Assembly: GCA_021234155.1 (NCBI GenBank)
Contig: JAJEKV010000032.1
Coordinates: 14,398,283-14,462,282, forward strand
Direction: 5' to 3'
DNA from: Isoetes taiwanensis
Lineage: Eukaryota; Streptophyta; Lycopodiopsida; Isoetales; Isoetaceae
Length of the DNA stretch: 64,000 nt
In this document: positions 11,830 through 23,646 of the stretch, piece after piece
Numbering within the stretch: position 1 is the stretch's first letter
Layout of the letters: every line of letters begins with the position of its first letter
The notes under the pieces: generated by a model
The model's database searches: none
The model's input: only the letters and a program-made list of their open reading frames with translations
Told to the model about the DNA's origin: nothing
Translations under genes and position numbers: made by a program

Positions 11830-13584
11830 TTAAAGAAAAAGAAAAGAAAATAATTACATGGAGTCCCCATCTGATAAAATCAACAGAAGGAATCATCTTG
11901 GCCGTTTCGATTTTCCTCCTGCTATGCAGATTCTCACCCTGCGGACCAAGCTTGCAACAGGAATCTGCAATTACGAAATCAAAATTCTGGAGCATTCTTC
12001 AAGCCATCCATATACCTGGCTGTAACTACCCAAATCATCCCTATTTGCCAAGATTTAAAGGCAAAGGCAGCTTGTAGATTTTGATAACTAACAAATTTGA
12101 TCTTTCCCCTATAGGTTGTCTAGATCTATCGGCGGGATTTTATGGCTTCAACAGTCGTAGTTAGGGTATGTTTTTTTTCTATTATAATGGATATAAGATT
12201 AAATGAGAATTATATTAGCAATTCTAATAGAACAATTGTATTAGTAGTCCTATCGGTTAGACTCTTTGCCTTTCAAGCCAATGACGAGGTCCTGCCAAAT
12301 TATAAACATCAAGTTGTTATTTTTCGTTCTATTTAAACTCTAGTAAACGTTTATGCAAGATCATTCTAGTTTTTGCTAGGTATTTTTGCAAGATCGATTA
12401 GGTTGTCTTAGTTATTGACTTAGGGTTTTAGTTTATAAGGAATTTTGTTGCAACATTTACCGCAACTTAATTATTGATTAAGTAGGCATCAAGTTATTAT
12501 AAAATATTTTACCAAGAAGGCCAAATTACTTTATCCTTCATCATGTTGCTAGCCTAGCTACACCTTGCTCTGCCCATAGCTCTCTGAGGAGACTAGCCAG
12601 AAACCAAGGCCACGAGTGCTGATCACTCAACACTAGCAAGTGGGCAATGATGAAGCTCGCTAGTGAGGACTTGACATTGGTTATGTCAAGTTGCATCTAG
12701 ATGAAAGTTATCTCATTGAGGTAGAGACCAGTAGTTTGGAGATGCTGCAACATGCTATTTTGGGTTTTGGGTCGATACGTAGGTTTTGCACCTGTGGATT
12801 CTGGGGTAATTATGTTATGTATTTAAGTAAAAACCAATCTAGAATATATGCTACCCATATCTGGAGAAAATCACTTGTCAGCAATTCTGACCCCTGTAAC
12901 CTCAAGGTAACTCCGTAATAGGAATTAATTCAGGCCTCTTTTTCTATTTCTTTAATGAGTGATTGGAACTCACATCAATTATCACGGATTAGTATCAAAT
13001 GTGTATGGACTATTGGACTACACTAGGCATCGTCCCATACCAGCACCTATGCAACCTCACCAACACAAGTTTTTTGCAAACAAATATCTTGCATAATGGA
13101 TCTTGCATAGACAAGCTTTAATATTGGGTTTATCATGCCTTCTAACATGCTAATTAACCCCCAATTAGATTTGATACCCTCAATAGTATGGCCCTTAACT
13201 TTTGACCGATCCAAAATCCTACAAATCATTGTTTGGTAGGATAACTCCTCTTCAAGAAATGCCCCTTCACATGAGAGATCGACTATCATCCATCAGGTCT
13301 CTTGTTGGCTTGTCTTCGACAAATACTATTACAATCCTTAAAACCTAAGTTCCCAAACATATTCTTGTCAAGTGATGGTCCTACTCGTTAGATATATGGG
13401 TATTATAGATAGCATCACATCAGCGGAGTTCCCAACCCAAGCATGCATATCATATTTTAAAACCCTAGAATAGTAGACTTGCTACTTCATCTTTGGCTAT
13501 TCAAGGCACTCAATCTTGTGCCATACTTTGCAAATCTTTAGTCAATGATATTGCAAAATCATAGGGACACCATATAAGAGCACC
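11830..13584. other. Gene-poor stretch
   Basis: No coding gene, RNA gene or structured repeat is supportable in this segment. Confidence 0.55.
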
Positions 13585-14190
13585 AATTACAATGAAGGTC
13601 ATAACACCTAGTGTCTTCTTACCACAAGCTGTTGCTGCTAGTTAGATACTCATGGGTCATTAACCAATTTTCTCATAATGGAAAAATCCCTCATGAACCT
13701 TTATCGTGAAAGCGCATCCTACTTTTATGTTCAACCATGGTGTTTCACTCTAGCCACAATAAGGATCCAATTAATTCTGCGCATAATATCCTTTCATCCA
13801 AGATTAACTAGCTTAGCTATATGCCTCTCAAGAAAAATCTACTCACAACTTGAACGTTATCAATAAGTATTACCCAATAAGTTATAATTGCTACCCATGG
13901 CTTACTCGTGATATAACATCTCAGGGCACCTTCATGCGTCTCTCAATTTCATGCTTTTGGCTACCTCCACTAGATTGTAGATAACATATATATAAAGCAT
14001 TGAAACACTTCCAAAATATGGTTAGAATAACTCATGCAAGACCCAATCCTCAAATCCTTCACAAAGAACTTACCGAAAGTTACGTGTATTATCTTTCATC
14101 CCCTTTTTAAAGAACAAATGCTCTTGTTCAGGGGTGCGGAAATAAGTTGTTTGAAAGGAAGGATTTATACATCACATGCCAATTAAATAT
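13585..14190. repeat. Left copy of 605-bp duplication flanking Copia B
   Basis: This segment starts AATTACAATGAAGG and ends AATTAAATAT immediately before the left LTR of Copia B. It recurs in the same orientation at 24480-25084, starting immediately after the right LTR. By eye the copies differ at about 7 of 605 positions. It contains no recognisable gene. Confidence 0.9.
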
Positions 14191-15016
14191 TGAGGTTTTG
14201 AGTCAATAATATGATTATCACAAATGTATGAATGTAGTGTCTAGCAAGATTTTTGCAATTCACAATTATTTGAGTACATATAGTGCATATGAAGATCTAG
14301 TGGAGAGCCACAATATGGTCCCTAATCTCCACTAGGTAGCACAAGTATAAAACCACAATGGTTCAAAGACAATAAACCATTAAATATTTAAACCTTTAAC
14401 ACTGAAGTATGGTTACTGTTCATCGGGTATTGACTCGTTTACTGTAGCTCAGTTGACTGAGCATTTCCTCCCTTCTGAGCCGAATCAATCACCTCATTTT
14501 TTCGTCCACCGCTGTTATCATTGGTTATCCAATTTGTAGTCATGATTCCGGCGGTTTAGGAGCCGATCTTCTTTCCTATCTGAGCTTTCTCTTTCGTTTG
14601 TATATATCCCACAGGACAAGCTTGGAAAATAAGACGTCGTCGTAATATCCCACAGGAACATCATTAGGAAAAGGCTTTCGAACCATTGGAACTTATTTTT
14701 CAATTTAAATGCTGCAACCTTAGCCATACATTAGGTTTTCCTTCTACAACAAGCATTTCCTATTGAGCATTGAACTAGCAAACTATACTCAACGTATGCA
14801 CTTAGATAGTCACGTAATGCACAAGGTTGTCTGGCCTACTGCCACTGCTTCTCATAGGCTGACACATTAGCTCAAGTCTTGATGCAACATATCTTACAAC
14901 CTTCTGCAATTTGTATGTCAACTTAGAACATGATCTGCTCACTTACTCCCTAGATGCATTCACTGCCACTGCTTCTCATGAATGCACCACTGACTTATAA
15001 AGCTGAAATCTCATCA
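14191..15016 (-). repeat. 3' LTR of Copia B
   Basis: It starts TGAGGTTTTGAG and ends CTCATCA, and matches the LTR at 23647-24479. A purine-rich tract (on the minus strand GAAGGAGGAG, 15017-15026) adjoins it, as expected of the plus-strand primer site. The plus strand at 14443-14465 carries a tRNA D-arm-like GTAGCTCAGTTGACTGAGC. Confidence 0.9.
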
Positions 15017-15935
15017 CTCCTCCTTCAGCTTATAAGTCTGTATATTAGACACATTTAACTCACCTTTAAAACACACATATTTATTTTCTGGCAATGCCTT
15101 AGTGAAAATGTCTGCAACCTGCTTGTTTGTTTCAACATACTTCATATAAATTATCTTCTTATCAGCTAGATCTCGTATGAAATGCATGCTCAGTTCAATA
15201 TGTTTGGTCCTGTCATGATGCACAGGATTCTTCACAATTGCTATGCAGCTTTGACTATCTGTCCATATGTCAGTAGGCTCCATTTGTTCACAGTCCAATT
15301 CATTTAATAATCTTCTTAGCCACACTACCTCTTTGGCAACTAATGCAGCTGCTGCATATTCTGCTTCTGCTGAACTCATGGCCACAGCAGCTTGTCTTTT
15401 ACATCTCCAAGAAATCACCCCTCCTCCAAGGAATATTGCATACCCTGATGTGGATCTTCTTGTATGCAGGTCTTCTCCCCAATCTGCATCACTATAGCAT
15501 TTCATGATTAGATTTTCTGAATTGAAACGAATACCATGTCCTTGAGTGCCTTTGAGATATTTCAAGACTCGTTTGGCAGCCTCCCAATGTTCTCTGGTTG
15601 CATTATGATTTCTCCTGCTCAGTATATTGACTGCATAAGCTATGTCAGGTCGAGTATTATTTGCCAAGTATAGTAAACATCCAATTAATGCTCTGTAAGG
15701 AATGTTTTCCATTTCTGCAGTGTCTTCTTCAGTTGGATCTTGTACATAGGTTAATCTGTGTCGTGGAGTCATTGGAATTTTTGCTGGCTTTGCTTTTGAC
15801 AGATTGAATCTTTTGAGCATATTCTGTACATGCTTCTCTTGATGCAGCCTTAGCCATTTTTGCTCTCTATTTCTGATCACATCTACACCTAGGAATTTTT
15901 TAAGTTCACCTAGGTCTGCCATTTGAAACCGTGAC
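15017..15935 (-). pseudogene. Copia B reverse transcriptase C-terminus and RNase H
   Basis: The frame carries GELKKFLGVDVIRNR, then PYRALIGCLLYLANNTRPDI, KRVLKYLKGT, YSDADWGED, SSAEAEYAA and the RNase H end with WTDSQSCIAIVKNP and HIELSMHFIRD. These are the standard terminal blocks of Copia Pol. This 300-residue part is open throughout. Its upstream half, with the YVDD active site, lies beyond the LINE insertion at 16671. The product would copy and degrade the RNA template. Confidence 0.85.
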
Positions 15936-16670
15936 TTTTTTTTTTTTTTTTTTTTAAGAACTGTGTCATCAATATATTAAAAGAATGATAATGTTACAAA
16001 GCAAGTGAGGAGGAAGGAGAACTGCCCCAAAGAGACAGCGATACCTCGACACTCCACAACAAACTCACAGAAAAACTGCAACTCTACTGCTGTACAAATC
16101 GACCATCACCATCTACAACACCCAAGAAGTCCCGCCAAATGGCAAACTTCCGCTCTACTACTCCCGGGAACACCAGAAAGCTCTGAAATAGCTTGTACCT
16201 GAGTCGAGAAATCAGAGAGGCTGCAGGCTGCTGAATCCCCTGAAAGATCCACAACCGCCGCCGCTTCCAAATCAGCCACACCAACCAAGCCACGCACAGA
16301 TGCAAGGCTTGCTGCCGCAAGAGCGGCCAAGCACGAGGATACACATGAAGCAAAGAAGCTGGCGGCTAGTCAATCTCACACGAAACAGAGCCCTAACCCA
16401 ATCGCATACCACGCAAGTGAGGGCATAAAACCGCACAATGCTCCCGAGCCTCAACGATGAAGGCCACAACAAGGGCGAGAGAGGGCTCACACCCGGCCTA
16501 AACCGACTCACAAGGGCATTCACCCTGATACAGCGACGCACCACCTGCCACAGAAGCACCCTAACCTTCGGTGGGGGAAGTGAGCTCCATGTCCACGTCC
16601 AAACCGAGCGCCATCGAGAACCCGGAAGCTGCAGAGACCACTTGCCTGAAGGGGGCAGTGTGTCATTGAC
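15936..16670 (-). mobile_element. 5'-truncated L1-type LINE inside Copia B
   Basis: A 20-base T run at 15936-15955 marks the poly(A) end on the minus strand. Upstream of it, minus-strand frames encode LPPPKVRVLLWQVVRRC, FRPGVSPL and a following basic region, the zf-RVT part of plant L1 ORF2, with frameshifts. The segment is visibly richer in G+C than its surroundings. Copia coding sequence is contiguous on either side (the reverse transcriptase continues from K-N-I-L-K to the F-x-M-A-D-L-G block). Only TGAC is shared at the two junctions, so the target duplication is short or eroded. Confidence 0.8.
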
Positions 16671-16987
16671 TTCAGAATATTCTTGCATAAATTTAGGATT
16701 TTGATTGAGCTAGCTACCATAATGCAATCGTCCACATATAATGCAATTATGCAATATTCTTCTCCTTGCTTGAATCTATACAAGTTGCCATCATTCTGCA
16801 ACTTCTCAAATCCCTGTTCTTGCAAGAATTGGTTCATACATAGGTACCATTCTCTTGGTGATTGCTTTAACCCATATACAGCCCTATTTAATTTCCATAT
16901 CATGTTTTTCCCTTTGCTCAAAGCCAGGTGCTTGCCTCATAAATGCCTCCTCCTCAAGTGTTGCATTTAAAAAGGCTTTTTTGACAT
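16671..16987 (-). pseudogene. Copia B reverse transcriptase, middle part
   Basis: The minus strand encodes AFLNATLEEEAFMRQAPGF, then LNRAVYGLKQSPREWY and IIALYVDDCIMVA, which holds the YVDD catalytic motif. It is bounded by the LINE on one side and by the 3.6 kb DNA transposon on the other. The segment on the other side of that transposon ends in the matching HHMDV block. Confidence 0.85.
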
Positions 16988-17139
16988 AAGTCGTATTTAA
17001 TTGAAGTGGGACAAATCTCGAATTTTGGGACTCAGACTGAAAATGGGACTCAAACATTTTTTGTTTTTTGAATTGAATGTTGAATAGAATTTTTTCTTCA
17101 TAAAAACAACAGTAACATTTACAAAGAACAATCTGAGAA

Positions 17140-17410
17140 ACGAAGGGGAGATGGTGGAGAAAGAATGGTAGGAAGGAAGAGGAGATGGAAGGGAGGGAGG
17201 GAGGGAGGCAAAGGAGCACAGGGAGGGAGAGGTAGGAGAGGCAGGGGAGGGGAGAGGGGAGGGGCAAAGAGGAGGAGGGGAGGAGCAAGTCATGGAAAAG
17301 AGGAGGAGGGGCAAACAGGAGGAGGGGCAAAGGGGAGGGGCAAGTCATGGAAAAGGAGAGGAGGTGCAAAGAAAGTCGACAAAAGATGGGGGAGGGGGAG
17401 AGGCAAACCG
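17140..17410. repeat. Purine-rich GGAGG low-complexity tract
   Basis: The plus strand is almost entirely G and A, in irregular GGAGG, GGGAGGG and GGCAAAG units. Long frames on both strands here (Arg/Gly-rich or Pro/Ser/Leu-rich) follow from composition and are not genes. Confidence 0.85.
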
Positions 17411-18930
17411 GCCCAAACATAAAGGTAATGAATTAAATTAATTTTAAATCAATAAATACTATTTTATAAATAATATAATATAATAAATACAATTAATTAA
17501 ACAATAAAAAGAGAAAAAAAAAATTTCTCGCCTAGCTAGGCGAGAATGGCCAGCATCCAGCATAGGCTATGCACGAAAGGCCGAACTATTTTTAAGCGTC
17601 CAAGGCATCCAACTATTTTTAAGAGACAAAGGCCAGCATCAAACATATGCACGAAAAGAGCAATAAAAAAAATAGCCCGTCTGATCGGCCCAGCAAACAC
17701 TTCCGGCTGGGGCAGTTCTTCTTTGCGAATCGTTCTAACCCAAGATCCCGAACACGCTTGGCGTAACCCGAGAAGTGCGTGTGGCCAGATCCGGGCGAGT
17801 AAATCTACGCAGCCAATCGAATCTCTCCCAAAACAAACAAGAAGCCTCTGACGGTTTATGCACACAGGTTCCAGTACTACGATCCCTGCTACAAGTCTTG
17901 ATCTGCCCTTTCTGATCCGCTCTCCTCAATCGTCTGTTCTCCTTTCTTTTTTCGGCCGCTGCACCCCTCTCGAAGCGGCTTTCCAATTTTTCCAACAAGC
18001 GTGGGCCGGAAGAGCATGAACACCTTCGAGAACACCGCTTGAGAACCCGCTTGTGAAACCTTCTTCTTCAAGGGTTTTTTCAAGCAAAGAATGCCAAAGC
18101 ACGAGGACTTGGCTTGGCTTGTTCAATGCTTGCCAAACAGAAGCGGGAAGCATGGCTTAAAAGAGCCGAAGCATGGCAAAAGATGGTCCGGCTTGGCTTG
18201 GCTTAACAGATGCTTGGCGATGGAACACATTTGGTGGCGAAAACGGCCCCTCCACGGCCCGGAGTTGGATCTTCCGGTGGCGGCTCGCTTTTTGAGGGCT
18301 TGAAGATCTTCAATGGCAACGAATGCGATTTAAACGGGGCTCACAAATCGAGTTGGATCTTCTAATTGGCTCTGTTTTTTTAGGGCTTGAAGATCTGCAA
18401 AGCAAAGGCAATGATTAGCAAAGCAAACAGAGCAACTACTAAGAGGACGCCCCAGCCATAGCCGACCTTCATTTCCATAGCCGATCTTCACCGCAACATC
18501 GCAGGGCCTGCAGAGGAACAGGGGAGCCGAATTCTTTGCTTGGCCGATTCTTTGCTTGGAGGAGCAATACTGCTTGGCCAATTCTTTGCTTGGAGGAGCA
18601 ATACTTTGCTCTTTGCTTGGGGCCGATTCTTTGCAGCCATGGCCGATTCTGGGCAGTCATGCAGAAAATCCTTACCAGTATTGTTGAGAAAAATCGGTGA
18701 GATATTGAAGAAATCCTTACAGCTCTGTCGTTCTCCTTCCGATGGATTCTCAGACGAATTCTTGGTTGCAGATCTGCCGGTGGTACAAAAGAATCTGCGG
18801 CACAAAGGTGTGTACCAAATTTCAAAATTCAAATATTGGGGGGAAAAAAAGGCGGGGTATAAGAGTCTTGAAAATAAGTCCCGTAGAGTAGAGTAAAGTG
18901 AGTCTTGAAAATAAGTCACGTGGGCATAAT

Positions 18931-19010
18931 ATTTATATGGTGCATTATTATTAGTTATAAGGGTAAGTATATTTATATGGTGCATTATTATTAGTTATAA
19001 GGGTAAATTA
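18931..19010. repeat. Tandem repeat, two copies of 40 bp
   Basis: ATTTATATGGTGCATTATTA starts both units, and the copies are almost identical. It lies within the 3.6 kb DNA transposon. Confidence 0.85.
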
Positions 19011-19349
19011 TTTTTAAGTTATAATGTGTATTATAGGTGCATGCATATGTTGCTATTTACATGTGCATTAGGCATTACTGGAAAATACATAGGAAATTTA
19101 TGGGGAGGGTATTTTTTCATAGAAAATACATAGGATATTGTGTTTATTGAAAATACATAGTATAGGATATTGTCTTATTAGAAAATACATAGTATATCTT
19201 TGTTTCATTTAAGAAAGCTATCTTTGAATAAAGCTATAGATAAACATTGACATATTAAAAAAGGGAGACAAGTAGGCAAGTAGGTTCGCCACATTTGTTG
19301 TATGTTTGATCACATGTGAACAAAGGTATAGTAATATGATATGATGTTT

Positions 19350-20030
19350 GAAGGTTATTCATTTTCGACCTTTCGGACTTGTTGTGTTTTTCACTCCAAA
19401 TGGCCTTAGACTTGTGTTTTTCATCTTGAAGGGCCTTAGACTGCTTTTTTTTATTTTGAAGGGCCTTAGAACTATGTTTTCCACTCGGACCTATATTTTT
19501 TTTACTTTGAAGGGCCTTAGAACCGCCTTTTCGACTCTGAGTTGAGAAAGACCCTCAAACCTTGTGTTTTTCGCTTTGGAGCTGCCTTTTCGACTCATGC
19601 GAGTCGAAAGGTCTTTTGACCCCTAAAACCTGCGTTTTTCGCTTTGAGCTGCCTTTCTCGACTTCGCGAGTCGAAAGGCCTTCTAACCCTTAAACCTGCG
19701 TTTTGGCTTTTTTGCTTTTTCGACTTTCGCGAGTCGAGAAAGGCCTTCTAACCCTTAAAACCTACGTTTTTTGCTTTGAGCTGCCTTTCTCGACTCGCGA
19801 GTCGAGAAAGGCCTTCTAACCCCTAAGACCTTCGTTTTTCGCTTTGAGCTTCCTTTCTCAACCCCCCAAAACTGCGTTTTTTTACTCTCAGATGCTTTTC
19901 TCGACCCACGAGTCGAGAAAGGCCCTTAAAAAATTTTTCTTGAAAAAACTTTTTTTCCTATTTAAAAAAAAAGAAAAAAAAAAATTTTTTTACTCTGAGC
20001 TACGTTTCTCGACTCGCGAGTCGAGAAAGG
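19350..20030. repeat. Array of palindrome-bearing repeats
   Basis: Degenerate units carry GGCCTTAGA and GTTTTTCGCTTTGAGCTGCC blocks, each followed by a near-perfect palindrome of the type CTCGACTCGCGAGTCGAG. Palindromes centre near 19597, 19666, 19729, 19798, 19909 and 20017. The one at 19783-19812 is a perfect 30-bp palindrome. The first units (19350-19530) lack the palindrome and have a shorter period. Confidence 0.85.
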
Positions 20031-20580
20031 CCTCATACATACATTCTTCAGAAATGGCCCTTAGAACTGGTTGTTTTCTTATTTGTATTGTCTGTAGCAT
20101 CACTTGCACTAACTTGATTTTGCCTTTCCCAAACATTAAATCGCTGAACGAAAAGGACATGATCGGGGAGCCATGTCGGGGCTAAGCGTGTTTGATTTCT
20201 ATTCTCTTCAAGTTGCTCTTGTGGCTTTGGAACGCCTCGGACCTTGCTCGTATGTTGTTCCCGATGGGTGGTGCGTGTGCTAAGATGATGTAATATTTGT
20301 GTCGGCCCGACCATCATGGTATCTTCAACCATTGTAAACTTTGGTTTCAATCTAGAACTTTGATTTCAATCTTTAATGAATTTCCTTTGTTTCAGTTGCA
20401 TTGTTCTTGTTCTCGACTCGCTAATCAGGGAAAACTGGAGGAAAGCTTCGATGCAGAGTTCTAGACAAAAAATCGAATTAAGGATAGTTTTTGGGTCGGG
20501 GTGCTCTTTTTCATGTAAATTAACAGGGTTCCGAAAAAAAATGGGAATGGAATGAGTCCCACTTTAATTAAATACGACTT

Positions 20581-23500
20581 ACATCCATATGATGCAATTC
20601 TAAATTCAGAGCATTAGCCATGGCCAATAAAATTCTGATGCTTGTGAGTTTTACTATGGGTGAGTAGGTTTCATCGTAACCTCTGCCTTTTTTCTGAGTG
20701 AACCCTTGAGCTACTAATCTTGCCTTGAATTTCTTGCTGCCATCTGGATTACACTTAATTTTATAAAGCCATTTACTCCCTATGATATTCTGCTTTCCAT
20801 CAGATTTTACTAATTCATATGTTTTAGTGTCTTCAAATGATTTAAGCTCATCTCTCGTAGCTGCCATCCATTTTTCTTTGTCTGTACTCTCCAAGACCTC
20901 TTCAAAAGTTTGTGGTATAATTTCATCTTCTAGAATTGCCATTATTTGTTCATGCTCTACTGCTCTAATACGTCTACTTTTGCCTTGCTCAGTTCTGCCA
21001 TAAGGTTTATCTTCTAATGCTTCTTCAATTAATTTTTCTGCTTGTGTTTTCCTTTTCCTTCTAATCTTGGTTGGTTCATGCATTTCTTGTCTTGGTTCTT
21101 GTACTACCTCAGGGACTTGGTGTTCAATTCCTGCTGCAGGTACTTGACTCTCTTCTTCTATTGCTTTTTCCAGTGTGTTCTGCTCATTTTCTTCACTATG
21201 AACAGCCTGTTCAATCTCATCTGAATCATCTGTCTCATCAGTTTCAAATTTAGCCATTGGCTCAGTAATTTTAGGTACTAATTTTATCCCTTTTCTGTAC
21301 CTGTGTTTATATAATACACCCTCATTGAATAGAACATCTTGACTGACTATAATGGCCTTTGTTTCTGGATTATATACTCTATATCCCTTAGCTTCATTGT
21401 CATAACCCACCAAAAACCCAATCTCGGCTCTATTGTCTAATTTTTTCCTTAATTCTGAAGGAACATGAGTATATACCAAACAACCATAAACTTTGTATTT
21501 CATGTAATCTATTTTTCCTTTAGGATTCCATACAATGTTTGGTATATTTCCATGAAGAGTGGAGGAAGGAAGAATATTCTGAATTTCTATGGCAGCTTGC
21601 AAAGCTTCCACCCACAGACTATTTGGTAAGCCACTGATTGCATCCATAATTGTTCTGTTTTTCCTTTCTGACACCCCATTTTGTTGAGGAGTGTATGTGC
21701 ATGTTAATTGTCTTTTAATGCCATGTGCAATTCAGTATGTTCTAAATTTCATTGACAAGTACTCTCCACCACGGTCTGATCTAATGCATTTTAACTTGTG
21801 GCCTGTTTCCCTTTCCATTTCTGCCACATATTGCTTGAAAGCATTTAAAGCTTGTGATTTCTTTTCCAAGCAATATGCTTTACATTTTCTGCTGTAATCA
21901 TCAGTGAAGGTTATGAAGTGCCTTTTGTTACCTCTTCCTCTCACATTTAATGGGCCACACAAGTCTAATGCACTAATTCCAAGGTTTGCTGTGTTTTAGA
22001 TTGTCTTTTAGCAAATGGCAGCCTATGGAACTTTCCAAGAGCACATCCTTCACAAATATGGTTAACTTTGCTGTCACAATAATCAATGAGACCTTGTTTG
22101 TGCAGACTTTCTAATTTCTTGTAATCTGTGTGTGCTAATCTATTATGCCAGAGTTCTGCACCAACTTCAGATATTGCATTTACACCACAATGCACAAGAT
22201 TGCTTAGCTCAAACAAGTTGCCAACTCTTTTAGCATAAAACTTCAATTCATCTTTGAGAAAAACATTACATTGTTCAGCCTCAAATGTCACTCTATATCC
22301 CAAATCACATAACTGACTTACTGAAATTAAGTTTTTGATTATTGCTGGAACACACAACACATCTTCAATATTTACAATATTTCCATTTAAGTCTTTTAAT
22401 TGCAAAAGCCCACTTCCTTGAATATCTTGCAAAGCCCCATTGCCAACTTGAATCTTTCTTGATTTTGCAGTGGAGAATTTCTTCAAGATTTCAGCATCCT
22501 TGACTACTGATCTTTCAGCTCCAGAATCAACTATCAAATGGTCAGCATTATTAGCACATGCATTTTCATTGATAACTGCAAAATCACTTAATACCTCATC
22601 TTCATCTTGTGTTTCAGTCTTAGTTTTAGCCTCTTGTTCTTCTTGAGCAATGTATGCTTTCTCATAGCCTCCACCCCTACCTCTGCCTGATCTTCCTCTG
22701 CTGGACTCACCTCTTCCTCTAGAAGATTTACCATAATTTTTTGGTGTGGGACACTTGGAGGCTGCATGCCCTCTCCCCCCACAATTGTAGCAATTAAACT
22801 CTTTCTTTAATTTAGGGCATTCACTTTTATAATGTCCTGCCTCATGACAGTGGTAGCAAATTATTTTGCCTTTTCTTTTCATCACTAAGATTTCAGGGGT
22901 TTCTTCATTTTGGCTTTGCCTTAATACTTTCTTTTGCTCCCATTCAGTTCTAAGCATGACTTCTGCCTCCTCCCTACTTTTGCTTGAATTTCTAATGAAT
23001 AAAGCCAATGTTTCATTCTCCCCTATAGCTCTTGAAATTTGCAATACCTGACTTCTCTCAGATATCACAACCCCAGCCCCTTCTAGGTCAGCAATCAAGT
23101 TATCAAACTTGTTGAAAAACTCGGATACATCTTCATCCTCTCTAAGCTTTAGATTCCTTAATTCATTTTCCAATAAATCTATTTGAGAGGATGTTTTCTC
23201 CTCATAGTGCTTAAGTAAAAATTTCCACATCTCCCTAGGACTGAGAGACCTTAACTTCAAGCGTATAGCAGGACTTACCTTACAAGTTATGATTCCTTGT
23301 GCTTCCTTGACTTTAGCCTGCAATGATTTCCCTCCTCCTGTACTGGTACCTCCTCCAGAACGTCCAGCACTAGTACCTGAGCCTGCACCTGCAGCTCCTG
23401 TGCTTCCCCCTGCAGATTAACCACCTGCAGCTCCAGTTACTGAATCTGTAGAAGCCGTTCTAGTTAGCACATTTGCTGCCACTGAGCTATTAGGATCAAC

Positions 23501-23623
23501 CACCTCCCAGAGCTCCTCCACATCCAGAACATGCATTATGGCATCCTTCCATATTTGAAATCCTGGACCACCTTTGTATACATCTATGGTGTTGAGCAAG
23601 CTTGCTCCAAATCTGCTAGACAT
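20581..23623 (-). pseudogene. Copia B gag, protease, integrase and N-terminal RT
   Basis: From the right: the gag start MSSRFG at 23623, a UBN2-type gag, and the zinc knuckles CYHCHEAGHYKSECP and CYNCGGRGHAASKCP. Next come the protease LIVDSGAERS, the integrase HHCC (LWHNRLAHTD, CEGCALGK) and core (RSDRGGEY, SERKNRTIMDA), a long acidic linker, and the RT start (W-M-A-A-T-R-D-E, GSKWLYKIK). A stop at about 23416, a frameshift near 21963, a stop near 21735 and a small deletion after the RTIMDA block inactivate it. The frame ends at 20581 at the DNA transposon and resumes at 16987. Confidence 0.88.
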
Positions 23624-23632
23624 GATTGAGAT

Positions 23633-23645
23633 GGCTCTGATACCA
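23633..23645 (-). other. Primer-binding site of Copia B
   Basis: On the minus strand TGGTATCAGAGCC lies one base after the LTR end, matching the 3' end of initiator tRNA-Met. Confidence 0.88.
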
Positions 23646-23646
23646 C

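Larger units (their letters stand above)
16988..20580. mobile_element. 3.6 kb DNA transposon with 25-bp TIRs, superfamily unknown
   Basis: The ends are inverted repeats: 16988-17012 starts AAGTCGTATTTAATT and 20556-20580 is its complement, with one mismatch in 25 bases. ACAT flanks both sides. Comparison with the uninterrupted reverse transcriptase of the other Copia copies shows that one ACAT was there before, so the target duplication is 4 bp. GGGACTC-like subterminal motifs recur inside both ends. No transposase is recognisable. Frames near 17.5-18.9 kb are short and motif-free, so it is probably non-autonomous. It holds a GA-rich tract, short tandem repeats and an array of palindromes. 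Confidence 0.8.

Noticed and set aside
17165-17422. Arg/Gly-rich frame and opposite Pro/Ser/Leu-rich frames
   Set aside because: They follow entirely from a purine-only low-complexity tract and have no domain.
19340-20040. CRISPR-like array
   Set aside because: Repeat units vary in length and sequence, the constant part is a palindrome, there are no unique equal-length spacers or cas genes, and the context is a plant transposon.
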